From positions 1 through 64,000 of the forward strand of contig DASZZM010000016.1 in NCBI GenBank assembly GCA_035544895.1: a DNA stretch of 64,000 nt, in the 5' to 3' direction. Positions 41,617 to 48,787 of the stretch are shown one piece after another. The position numbers and the translations under genes are program-made. The notes beneath the pieces were generated by a model, which had not been told where the DNA came from, ran no database searches, and saw only the letters and a list, made by a program, of their open reading frames with translations. The DNA is from JASLEW01 sp035544895. GTDB taxonomy: Bacteria; Acidobacteriota; Thermoanaerobaculia; Multivoradales; UBA5704. The stretch's first letter is position 1. Each line of letters begins with the position of its first letter.

Positions 41617-42909
41617 ATGCTCACCGATAGGCAGATCAGGAGCTTGAAGACCGACAGGCCGCAGGTGGATGTCTTCGACGGCGAGATCCCGGGCTTCGGC
41701 GTCCGCGTCACCAACAAGGCCCGCAAGACCTTCTTTCTGTTCTACCGCTGCCGGCGCTCGGCTGACTCGCGCCGCCGCCTCCATCGGGTCACCCTCGGGG
41801 CGTATCCCTACCTCCCACTGGCTGAAGCTCGCGACCGCGCCCGCGCCATCCTGCGCGAGCGCGAGATGGGCAAAGACCCGAGCATCGGCCTCGCCCGCCA
41901 ATACGTTCAGCGTCGCTCCAAGAACCGCAAAGGCGCGGTCGCTGCCGACCCGCGGCTCGGCAAGCTCTTCCCTGAAGGGTTCGTGCCCGGCACCTTCGGC
42001 GAGCTCGCTGCTCTCTATCTGGCGCGTCACGCCTGGGTCAACCTGAAGTCGCCGCGCCAACGCGAGGAATCCCTGCGGCGCGACCTACTGCCGCGGTGGA
42101 AAGACACTCCTCTGGCCGAGATCACCCGGCGCGAGGTCTCCGACCTGTTGGAACAGGTCGTCCGCCGGGGCCGCGCCCAAGCCAACCAGACGAAGAAGTA
42201 CATCTCCGGAATCTTCAGCTGGGGACTCGAGCATGGGATCGCCGAAAGCAACCCGGTCGCCGGCATGAAGCTCGCCCTCAGACTCAGCCCCCGCAACCGC
42301 TACCTCTCCGAGCTGGAGATCGCCGTTCTTTGGACGACGCTCGACCTGCAATCCGATCCGTTGGCCGGCGCGTACAAGGCCATCTTGTTGACGGCATGCC
42401 GGCCGGGTGAGGTCCTGGGGCTCCGCTGGGAGGAGATCTCCGAGGATGGGTGCTGGTGGGTGATTCCGGAAGTGCGGACCAAGAACGGGCTCGCCCATCG
42501 CGTCTTCCTCACGCCACCGATGCGGCAGATTCTCGAGGCCCGGCGCGCTGCGGCTGGAGCGAGCCCTTTTGTCTTTCCCACGACCCGTGACGGTTCGCCA
42601 CCCCTGCGCTTCCAGACCGGAAAGAAGCCCGCCGTCGGGTTCGACTTCAACCCTCACGATCTGCGGCGCACCGCCTCGACGCACCTTGCCAGGCTCGGCG
42701 TCCCGGACGAGATCCGAGAGGCCCTCCTCAACCACAAGAAGAAGGGGCTCCGCGGGGTGTACAACTTGTACGAATACGACCGCGAGAAACAGAATGCCTT
42801 GGAGCTGTGGGCGGACACCATCGCTGTGCTCACAGCCGACTCCTCGCCGGCGCGGAATGACGCGGAATCTACTCTTTGTGATCCGAAGGAATCAGGCAGA
42901 GCCGCTTAG
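41617..42909 (+). CDS. tyrosine-type site-specific integrase (DUF4102 class)
   Basis: 430 residues from ATG 41617 with GGAGG about 9 bases upstream. The N-terminal DUF4102-type arm-binding part is MLTDRQIRSLKTDRP ... GEIPGFGVRVTNKARKTFFLFYRC and LGAYPYLPLAEARDRAR. The core-binding domain spans about 130-225. Catalytic residues: Arg in LTACRPGEVLGLRWEE, His and Arg in NPHDLRRTASTHLARLG, a later His in LLNHKKKGLRGVYNLYEYDREK with the nucleophile Tyr in the same segment. All appear intact. Its location beside direct-repeat-like DNA and an AlpA gene marks the left end of an island. Confidence 0.92.
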   Translation: MLTDRQIRSLKTDRPQVDVFDGEIPGFGVRVTNKARKTFFLFYRCRRSADSRRRLHRVTLGAYPYLPLAEARDRARAILREREMGKDPSIGLARQYVQRRSKNRKGAVAADPRLGKLFPEGFVPGTFGELAALYLARHAWVNLKSPRQREESLRRDLLPRWKDTPLAEITRREVSDLLEQVVRRGRAQANQTKKYISGIFSWGLEHGIAESNPVAGMKLALRLSPRNRYLSELEIAVLWTTLDLQSDPLAGAYKAILLTACRPGEVLGLRWEEISEDGCWWVIPEVRTKNGLAHRVFLTPPMRQILEARRAAAGASPFVFPTTRDGSPPLRFQTGKKPAVGFDFNPHDLRRTASTHLARLGVPDEIREALLNHKKKGLRGVYNLYEYDREKQNALELWADTIAVLTADSSPARNDAESTLCDPKESGRAA

Positions 42910-43102
42910 CGATCCATTTCTGGACCTCCAGCTCGCTCCATCCAACCGTGCCCGGGGAGAGCGGATAGCTCCGGGGAAAATCACGGGCGCCCATCAGGCG
43001 GTAAATCGAGGCGCGGCTTAGGCCGGTCTGACGGCAGACTTCTTTCAAGCGGATCACTCTGAGGGAAGAAGGCGGAGCATGTTTGGGAGTTCCGGTTTCC
43101 AT
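42869..43102 (-). CDS. AlpA-family helix-turn-helix regulator
   Basis: 77 residues. LRVIRLKEVCRQTGLSRASIYRLMGARDFPRSYPLSPGTVGWSELEVQKWI is the complete AlpA/excisionase-type winged HTH pattern. Such proteins control integrase expression or assist excision. It is convergent with the integrase and overlaps its last 41 bases, an arrangement that could interfere with integrase transcription. A 14-residue N-terminal extension precedes the domain. Confidence 0.88.
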   Translation of the reverse strand: METGTPKHAPPSSLRVIRLKEVCRQTGLSRASIYRLMGARDFPRSYPLSPGTVGWSELEVQKWIAKRLCLIPSDHKE

Positions 43103-43559
43103 AGTTGTTCCTTTTCGATCATGGTGATCCTGATCATAAGACCGGCATGAGGATCACAGAGAAATGGCTTGAGATTGCCGTGCCACCTAGACCCTCTGGA
43201 AAGTGATGAGTTTAGAGAACGGCCAGAAATAGGGAACTGGCTCCCTGCTTCGGTACCCGCCCCGCCCTTCGTCACCGACTGGCGGCGATCCGACAACCGG
43301 TAAACGGACTCTCGCTGCTCTCGCTGTTTGTGCTGCTCTGCCGACTTTGAGGCGTGGCGTTGAAGCCAAGCGTGAAACGTTCGCTATCTCGAACGCTTCC
43401 GGTTGGCGGCGAGTTTTGCGCGGGCGCCTGTCCGGCCAGCCGGCCGCCGCTCGGTCCGCGCATCGAGATCCGCGGCGTGTCCCTGACCCAGGCAGCAGGG
43501 CGTCTCGCTGAGAGCCCGCCAGGAGAGAACGTGGCGAAAACTTGGGTGGTGGGTCAGTT
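43103..43559. other. non-coding stretch of the island
   Basis: 457 bases without a convincing gene. The part near 43110-43150 is AT-richer (GATCATGGTGATCCTGATCA contains nested GATCA palindromes) and probably holds the alpA promoter. It contains copy 1 of a palindromic repeat (43360-43400). The end, GGTGGGTCAGTTT near 43547, matches part of an inverted sequence at about 45376 and probably is an insertion-sequence terminus. Confidence 0.5.
43360..43400 (+). repeat. palindromic dispersed repeat, copy 1
   Basis: Starts TTGAAGCCAAG and contains CGTTCG - CTATCT - CGAACG followed by CTTCC. Two further copies lie at 45424 and 45628 in the same orientation. Shared frame: TTGAAG-C-GGG-, about eight bases, then CGTTC ... 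CGAACG. Confidence 0.6.
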
Positions 43560-43757
43560 TCAAGTTCTTGGATTTTCGGCCTCTTCCAGCAGCCGCACTA
43601 TGTCGAGCGTCATCCACCGGCGCGACGTGACGCCGGCCGCCGGGGTCCGCCCCTTGAGACTCATATGAGGCCGGCAGGAGTTGTAGTGCATGAAGTGGGT
43701 CGCCACCGCGGCGGCCAGGTTGTCGACCTTCTTGGAGAAGGCACTCGATGGCGGGTG
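43560..43757 (-). pseudogene. C-terminal remnant of an insertion-sequence transposase
   Basis: About 65 codons are readable: SAFSKKVDNLAAAVATHFMHYNSCRPHMSLKGRTPAAGV then a short tail ending at TGA 43560. The FSKK..N...A..HF.HYN.CR.H.SL pattern is the end of a DDE transposase of a type I associate with IS1-like copies in Acidobacteriota (family not certain). The stop codon lies inside an IR-like sequence GGTGGGTCAGTTTCAA, as expected at an IS end. The 5' part is gone: upstream, in the same phase, comes the stop codon of the propeller gene. Confidence 0.7.
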
Positions 43758-45083
43758 TCAATCGGCGGGAGCCCTGAGGATGCGCAGGTGCACGCCCCGC
43801 CTGCGGCCAGGGTCGTCCTGCGCCCATACGGCGACGACGTCGCCGCCGGGTGTCGCCGCGAGCGCCGTCTCGTCCGGATTGCTGGCGCCGCGACCGCTCA
43901 GCCGAAACTCACGGCTCGCCGGGATCCCGTCGTTCTTGAACCAGCGGGCAAAGAGGGCGGAAGGCTTCCTGTCGGGGTTACTGCCGTCGAGCTCGGTCCA
44001 GGCGACGACGTAGCCGCCGCGCACGGCCGCGACGGCCGGGTTCACCTCCAAGCCGCTCCTCAGACTGATCTGCACGGGGTCATGTTCCAGGAGACTGCCG
44101 TCCCTGCCGCTGTAGCGGTGCGCCAGGATCGAAGAGCTGAGAGAGAAGAAGCCGCCGGTCGGCCAGACGACGACGAAGTCGCCGTCTGCGGCGAAGCTGA
44201 CGGCCGGAGTCGGCCTGAAAGCCTTGTACCCATAGAGGTCCACGGTGTCGAGGTTCACCGACCGGCCCGCCGAGAGCCCGAAGACGAAGCGGGACAGGTA
44301 CAGATCAGTGCCGCTGCCGTAGGCGATGGCGACATCGGTCAGCGTGCCGTGGCCCGCCACCAGGGCGGCCAGCGGCTCGAAGGAGTCCCCGTCCACGGGC
44401 CCGGGAAGCTCCGGCGGATCGACTGGTTCCGGTCCTTGCGGCAGACCGGCTGCGTCGAAGGCTTGGCGTACCACCTGGCTCACCATTCCGTGGAACCGGT
44501 TCTGGTCGGCGCTCCATTCGATCTCGAAACCGCCGCCCGGCGCCGCGACGGCCAGCGCGCAGCAGCGATCGAACGGGCTGTCCGCATGCACCTTGAAGGG
44601 CCCGCCGAGCGGTGAGCCCGCAAGATCGAAGAGTCTGGCGAAGACGCCGAGCTGATGCGCGAGCAACTGGCTCCAGACCACCACGAAGCCGCCGGGAAGT
44701 GCCGCTACGCTGTCAAGGCTCCGATGAACCGGCGGCAGGAGCTCGATGGCGTCGGAGGTCGGCACGCCGTTACGGTCGAAGAGGCGCGCGAAGAGGGTGG
44801 GAGCCGCTCCCTGGTGGCTGGACGGACCCCGCCAGGCCACCACGAATGCGCCGTCAGGGAAAACTGAGACGCGTGGCGCAACGCCCGAGCCCACGCGCTG
44901 GGTCGCTCCGGGCCCTCCGTCGGGGCCGGGCGGCGCGGCCAAGGAGAGTAAGGAATCGGCCGCGTCCGTGCTTCCCAGCGGAACAGAGTGCGCGGCCAGG
45001 GGCTGAGCGGCCGGCGCCTCGGCAGCAAGCGTTCCGCATGCCAGAACCAGCAGCATCGCGCCGGTCCTCTTCACCAGGAGCAT
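43758..45083 (-). CDS. secreted beta-propeller-like repeat protein
   Basis: 441 residues. A signal peptide is clear (VKRTGAMLLVLACGTLAAEAPAAQ). The rest consists of repeats of about 50-60 residues of the form PxV-x-G-FVVAW...LFARLFD-x-G-P, for example SVFPDGAFVVAW, AALPGGFVVVW, SFAADGDFVVVW, AVRGGYVVAW and ATPGGDVVAVW. This suggests a six- or seven-bladed propeller. Such proteins are frequent in Acidobacteriota and have no known function. The stop is immediately followed by the transposase remnant, so its last residues may have been altered by insertion. A position inside the island is unusual for this class. Confidence 0.75.
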   Translation of the reverse strand: MLLVKRTGAMLLVLACGTLAAEAPAAQPLAAHSVPLGSTDAADSLLSLAAPPGPDGGPGATQRVGSGVAPRVSVFPDGAFVVAWRGPSSHQGAAPTLFARLFDRNGVPTSDAIELLPPVHRSLDSVAALPGGFVVVWSQLLAHQLGVFARLFDLAGSPLGGPFKVHADSPFDRCCALAVAAPGGGFEIEWSADQNRFHGMVSQVVRQAFDAAGLPQGPEPVDPPELPGPVDGDSFEPLAALVAGHGTLTDVAIAYGSGTDLYLSRFVFGLSAGRSVNLDTVDLYGYKAFRPTPAVSFAADGDFVVVWPTGGFFSLSSSILAHRYSGRDGSLLEHDPVQISLRSGLEVNPAVAAVRGGYVVAWTELDGSNPDRKPSALFARWFKNDGIPASREFRLSGRGASNPDETALAATPGGDVVAVWAQDDPGRRRGVHLRILRAPAD

Positions 45084-45608
45084 CGCACCGACCCCCTCTC
45101 TCAGCGCACGCGTGATTGTTTATTATACGGTGCTGTCTCATCCCCTGCCCAGCCCACCACAGCTCGCCTGACCGGCTGGACCCGCCATCCTGCGGCTCTA
45201 GCGCTGCGCGGCTCGTCTCCGAGGTCTACCCGCTCATGGCGCACTGGAGCCTCTACGTGCACGCCGTCGCCGCGTGGCTCGTCTTCCAGCAGGCGCTAGA
45301 GCTGCGCCAGGCCGACGCCGGAGTAGACGGCGAGCGGGGTGGTACAACTTCTTGGATCGCCCCGCCAGCGCCTACGGTTCAAACTGACCACTACTAAAGC
45401 TTGCACAATTTCCAGGGCAATAATTGAAGTCGGGGCTAAAACGTTCGATACATCGAACGTTTTTCATTCCGAGCGAATTTGCAATAAGGAAAAGCTGATT
45501 TAACCCGTTTCCGCTCAGCAAGATCGAGACTTCCCATGCCCTCTGCCGCAGACCATCCAGCACGCTCGCCGGCGGGCCGGGAAGGGGAAAACCGCCGAAA
45601 AAACACGC
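45084..45608. other. gene-poor stretch with repeat debris
   Basis: 525 bases without a supported gene. A short plus-strand open frame (about 45205-45340) reads VYPLMAHWSLYVHAVAAWLVFQQALELRQ and may be a fragment of a membrane protein, but has no start signal. TTCAAACTGACCAC near 45380 is an inverted partial match to the IS end at 43547. Copy 2 of the palindromic repeat follows at 45424. Base composition drops to AT-rich between about 45395 and 45520. Confidence 0.45.
45424..45464 (+). repeat. palindromic dispersed repeat, copy 2
   Basis: TTGAAGTCGGGG then CGTTCGAT-AC-ATCGAACG at 45442-45459, a perfect 8-bp inverted repeat with a two-base centre, the best conserved palindrome of the three copies. 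A short T run follows, so it could also act as a weak terminator. Confidence 0.6.
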
Positions 45609-46277
45609 TCAAGTTGGAGCCTCCGAATTGAAGCCGGGGATCGAGCGTTCCCTGTCTCGAACGCCTCCCAACTCCGGTGGGTCTGCCGCAGCCGACAGCT
45701 CGACGAGGTACCCGGCGCTCAGTCGCAGCCGGCGCCACGAGGGCGCGGCGAGGGCGGACTCGCCGCGGAGCCGCGCCTCGTCGCGGGCGGCCTGGTCGAG
45801 GAGGGCGCGGCGTGCGCGGCCGCCTGCCCAGCAGGCAAAGCTCAGAGCTTCGGCGGTGGCGGCGAGCTGCTCGGCCTCGGCGCGAGAGCGCTCGGCCTCG
45901 GCGGCGGAGAGGAGTCCGGCGGCCTCGAAGAGGGCGCGGCGCCGGCGCTCCCGATCGGCGAGCCCGGCCGCCGCGGCCGCGCGGCGCTGCTCGGCAGCGA
46001 GCTGAACGCCCTGGGCCTCGGCGGCAAGAGCGTCCTCGGCGAGAGCGGTGCGCGCGGCACGAACCTGGTCGGCGACCGCGGCGACTTCGAGGCGGAGGGC
46101 CTCGCGGCGGGAGCGCGCCTGGCGCAGTCGGCTGCGCAGCGGCGGGGAGTCGAGCACGGCGAGGACCTTGCTGGCCGCGACGCCGGCGCCGGCCCGGAGC
46201 TCGAGAGCCGCGATCATGCCGTCGGCGGGCGTGGCCAGGACCCGGGGCGGCGCGGCGGAGACGAGGGGCGCCCGCAC
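45609..46277 (-). pseudogene. truncated HlyD-type membrane-fusion (adaptor) protein
   Basis: 222 codons. ATPADGMIAALELRAGAGVAASKVLAVLDSPPLRSRL is the lipoyl-like hairpin of HlyD/RND adaptors, with the usual G-x-V-x-G-x-x-V spacing. A long Ala/Arg/Glu coiled coil follows (about 60-170). The N-terminal membrane anchor is missing. The beta-barrel part after the returning lipoyl half is absent, and the last dozen codons (ERSIPGFNSEAPT) are made from repeat copy 3. The 5' side ends in palindromic DNA. It is therefore a fragment bounded by repeats and probably not functional. No exporter partner is present. Confidence 0.65.
45628..45668 (+). repeat. palindromic dispersed repeat, copy 3
   Basis: TTGAAGCCGGGG then GCGTTC-CCTGTCT-CGAACGCC. 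It provides the 3' end of the HlyD-like fragment on the other strand. Copies 2 and 3 are 204 bases apart. Confidence 0.6.
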
Positions 46278-46336
46278 GGCGGCGGTCCGGGCGGTTCGGG
46301 TTTTTCATTCTCGAGTTCACACCTACATTCTCCGCA

Positions 46337-46431
46337 GCACCGCGGCTTGCCGCGGTGCGTACGTTCTTGGGGGTTCGGGGCGCAGCCCCGACCAGCAAAA
46401 TTGTTTTGCGCGCAGCGCAAAACATTGCTGG
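46337..46431. repeat. triple-hairpin palindromic element
   Basis: Three perfect inverted repeats in a row. 46337-46358: GCACCGCGG - CTTG - CCGCGGTGC. 46375-46391: TCGGGGC - GCA - GCCCCGA. 46402-46424: TGTTTTGCGC - GCA - GCGCAAAACA, itself enclosed by CCAGCAA (46392) and TTGCTGG (46425). Two of the loops are GCA. There is no coding reading through it. It separates the truncated HlyD fragment from a SymE-like ORF. It could be a mobile palindromic element, a bidirectional terminator or a structured RNA. Confidence 0.65.
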
Positions 46432-47520
46432 CTACCTACCCGATTCCCGAGGTTTTCCACAGGGGGCGCCGACTTCGCGCACCGGCGGTACGGAGGCGAT
46501 TCTTCGGAGGAGATGAGTGCAGGCCGGGCGCCGCACGCCACGTGGGAGAACGGCGCGGACACCCACGACGTCCCGGAGTCTCCGGCGGATGCGCCAGCGC
46601 GCGGCCCACGGGCTCCAGGGCGTGGCGAGGGCGCCCTCGATAGAGGAGAGGGGTGAAGCGGGAGGTAGCGGTGAGCTCGGGCAGAAGGGTCTTGCGGGCG
46701 AAGCGCCCGGGGGCCGTGGGCCGCGCGGGGCGGGCACGCGAGAGGGCGCCGGCGGATCGGGCGGCGAGGTCGGCGGGAGGGCAAGCGTGGAGGCCTCCCG
46801 AGGAAAGGCCGGGCAAGCTGGGGCCGGGCCGGCGAGCTCGCGGGCCGTGCGGGAGGAGGAGGACGGACCGGCGCCGCATCCTCCTCCTCGAGCCGGCAGC
46901 GCGTCAGGCTCGGCGTCGTCGACGGCGGTGATGATGACCAGCCGGCCGGCGGAGGCCTCCAGGCGGACGCGGCGGCCGGTCCTGAAACCGAGGGCCTCGA
47001 GCCAGAGGCCGGCAACGCGGATCGTGGGCACGAGGAGATCGCCTTGCGACTGGTAAGCGACCTTGAGCCGGCGCGTGGGTCGAGGCCGGGGAAGGGCCTT
47101 GCGGGTCCGCTTCAGCCTGGCGGGAAGGGCGAAGACGGCGCGGCCCAAGTCGGTCACGGCGAGCTGATGGTGGGAGTCGGAGTAGTCGCGCGGCCCCAGC
47201 AGGCCGAGCGCGAGCAGCTGCTCGACGAGGGCGGCGGCGATCCGCCGCTCCTCAGGCTGAGCGAGGCTGTATTCGCAGGCGTCCTTGCGCCGCAAGATGG
47301 TGCCGCCGTTGCAGCACCGGCTGCGAGACCGTCGCGCTCGAGCCAATGACCGGACTTCGAGCGACGGTCCGGCCAAGCCGCGCGAAGGCCTCCGCCGGGG
47401 GCACGGGAGGTGGGGCGGGGGGCCGAGGACGGCGGCGGCACCGGGCGAGTCTCCGTCCTCGGCGCCCTCCCGCGGGGAGAGCCCGGCGCCAAGGCGGCCC
47501 GGAGCTTCTTCGGCCCGCAC
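46432..47520 (-). CDS. ORF with winged-helix-like and SymE/AbrB-like parts; start and end uncertain
   Basis: The frame is open for 362 codons but only the middle looks real. Residues about 70-130 (NGGTILRRKDACEYSLAQPEERRIAAALVEQLLALGLL ... LAVTDLGRAVF) resemble a small winged-helix unit. Residues about 150-205 (RRLKVAYQSQGDLLVPTIRVAGLWLEALGFRTGRRVRLEASAGRLVIITAV) match the SymE toxin/SpoVT-AbrB-like fold. E. coli SymE is an SOS-induced toxin. The Pro/Arg-rich remainder looks like read-through of GC-rich DNA ending at the hairpin element. The true gene may be about 47330-46900. No SymR-like antisense RNA can be asserted. Confidence 0.45.
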   Translation of the reverse strand: MRAEEAPGRLGAGLSPREGAEDGDSPGAAAVLGPPPHLPCPRRRPSRGLAGPSLEVRSLARARRSRSRCCNGGTILRRKDACEYSLAQPEERRIAAALVEQLLALGLLGPRDYSDSHHQLAVTDLGRAVFALPARLKRTRKALPRPRPTRRLKVAYQSQGDLLVPTIRVAGLWLEALGFRTGRRVRLEASAGRLVIITAVDDAEPDALPARGGGCGAGPSSSSRTARELAGPAPACPAFPREASTLALPPTSPPDPPAPSRVPAPRGPRPPGASPARPFCPSSPLPPASPLSSIEGALATPWSPWAARWRIRRRLRDVVGVRAVLPRGVRRPACTHLLRRIASVPPVREVGAPCGKPRESGR

Positions 47521-47696
47521 GGCGACAGCGGGCTCGCCGGCCGTGGAGCCGCCGGCGGCGCGCGGCAGAGGACGGACCTCGGCCCTTACCGGAAAGCGAC
47601 GGCGCGGGTGCGGAAAACCTCCCTACCGCGGAGCGGAGCGGACCGGGCACGACTCGACAGGGACCTGGTCGCGCCCGCGACTCTTGGGAAAGATCC

Positions 47697-48323
47697 CTAG
47701 GGCTCCTCTGTGCTCACCACTGCCAAATACGGGGACCGCAGCTCCAGCAGAGCGCGCACAGGCCGCATTGGTAGCGTCCCGCCGGGCCGAATCAAGTACT
47801 CACCGCGCCCGGGCAGCCGATCTTGCCGCCATTGCCCCTTAGACAGCCACTCGATGGCCGGCAGAGCCAGCTGCGCAGCGGGGTAGACGATCCGCTGGAT
47901 CATGAACGCTGTTGCCCGCTTCTTCTCTCCGCGAAAAGGATGCGGCACGTTCACGCCACTGGGCAAGGGTTGCCACGCGGCTCCCGTCCCGATGAACCGA
48001 AAGCTCCGGCAGTTGGTCACCCTTACCGAAGAACAAATAATATCTGCAGGGTCCACTGCTCCCTTGCTGTCCGAGCAGAAGACCATTGGGTGGGTGACTC
48101 GGGAGAAAGCCAACTCGCGATACCACAGCTCCAAGGTCTCCGAGCGTCGATGCTGGAAGGACCATAACGTCCAGCCGTTAACCTCGATCTCTCGGCTCTT
48201 GCGCTTGATGATGTCCTCGACCGACTCCCCGCCGTGCGGACCAAACGGGTGCCATATGCCGACAGCGAAGCCCGCGGCGTTCACGGTCGGGGATGGCGGT
48301 AACATGTTGGAATCCATTGGCAC
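47697..48323 (-). CDS. unrecognised protein
   Basis: 208 residues starting ATG 48323, with a second possible Met a few codons on. The composition is balanced and protein-like: GFAVGIWHPFGPHGGESVEDIIKRKSREIEVNGWTLWSFQHR, then LELWYRELAFSRVTHPMVFCSDSKGAVDP and HPFRGEKKRATAFMIQRIVYP. Trp, His and Gly are frequent in the first third. No signal peptide or membrane segment. I do not recognise the family. It sits alone in the island, and 177 bases upstream of the SymE-like ORF hold nothing clear. Confidence 0.6.
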   Translation of the reverse strand: MPMDSNMLPPSPTVNAAGFAVGIWHPFGPHGGESVEDIIKRKSREIEVNGWTLWSFQHRRSETLELWYRELAFSRVTHPMVFCSDSKGAVDPADIICSSVRVTNCRSFRFIGTGAAWQPLPSGVNVPHPFRGEKKRATAFMIQRIVYPAAQLALPAIEWLSKGQWRQDRLPGRGEYLIRPGGTLPMRPVRALLELRSPYLAVVSTEEP

Positions 48324-48637
48324 TTCGTGTTGCTCTTGGACGCGTGTCGCTGCGCCGCCTGCTTCAATCGCTCCTCAAAGTCGCCGCTCATAAACGCTCC
48401 CCTGCTCTCCGCGTAGCAGGTTCACGAGGATGGCCGATGGATAGTTGAAGAGAGGTTCCACGCGGCAGGGCCAAGTGTAGCCCGCCGCAAGGTAGGGGTC
48501 TAGCCTGCAAGCTGGGTAAGGACCTCCCCATCCCTGTAGGATGATCCCGCTGTACAGGCACGGCCTGGCGGTCGCGAGCCCAAAGCCGGGTGCCTCGGCT
48601 GGCGTTCGCGTGCAGCCTGCTGCTACGATATCGCTCC
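48324..48637. other. intergenic, divergent promoter region
   Basis: 314 bases between divergent genes with no supported ORF. Composition is intermediate. A promoter for the 48638/48781 genes is expected here, but I cannot identify its boxes. Confidence 0.35.
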
Positions 48638-48787
48638 ATGGAGCAAGGAACGGCACCGGAAGTTTCGCATGGCGAGCCGGAAACGGCGGAGCAACTGATC
48701 GCACTCCTCGATCTTCGCGCTCAGCGCACTTTGCGGAAGGATGCGGAGAAGCGGCGCGCGCGCCGACTACTGATGCTGATATGCTAG
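48638..48787 (+). CDS. possible 49-residue small protein overlapping the next start
   Basis: MEQGTAPEVSHGEPETAEQLIALLDLRAQRTLRKDAEKRRARRLLMLIC. The N-terminal half is acidic and the C-terminal half strongly basic, with a helix-forming pattern. Its TAG overlaps the next gene's ATG (ATGCTAG), a layout often seen in translational coupling. There is no clear ribosome binding site, so it may be chance. Confidence 0.3.
   Translation: MEQGTAPEVSHGEPETAEQLIALLDLRAQRTLRKDAEKRRARRLLMLIC

Noticed and set aside
43054..43296. 80-codon minus-strand ORF upstream of alpA
   Set aside because: It overlaps alpA in another phase, has no ribosome binding site and no protein-like pattern.
45116..45397. Small plus-strand ORF with a hydrophobic stretch (HWSLYVHAVAAWLVF)
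   Set aside because: No ribosome binding site or recognisable family, and it ends inside an IS-end-like sequence; treated as debris.
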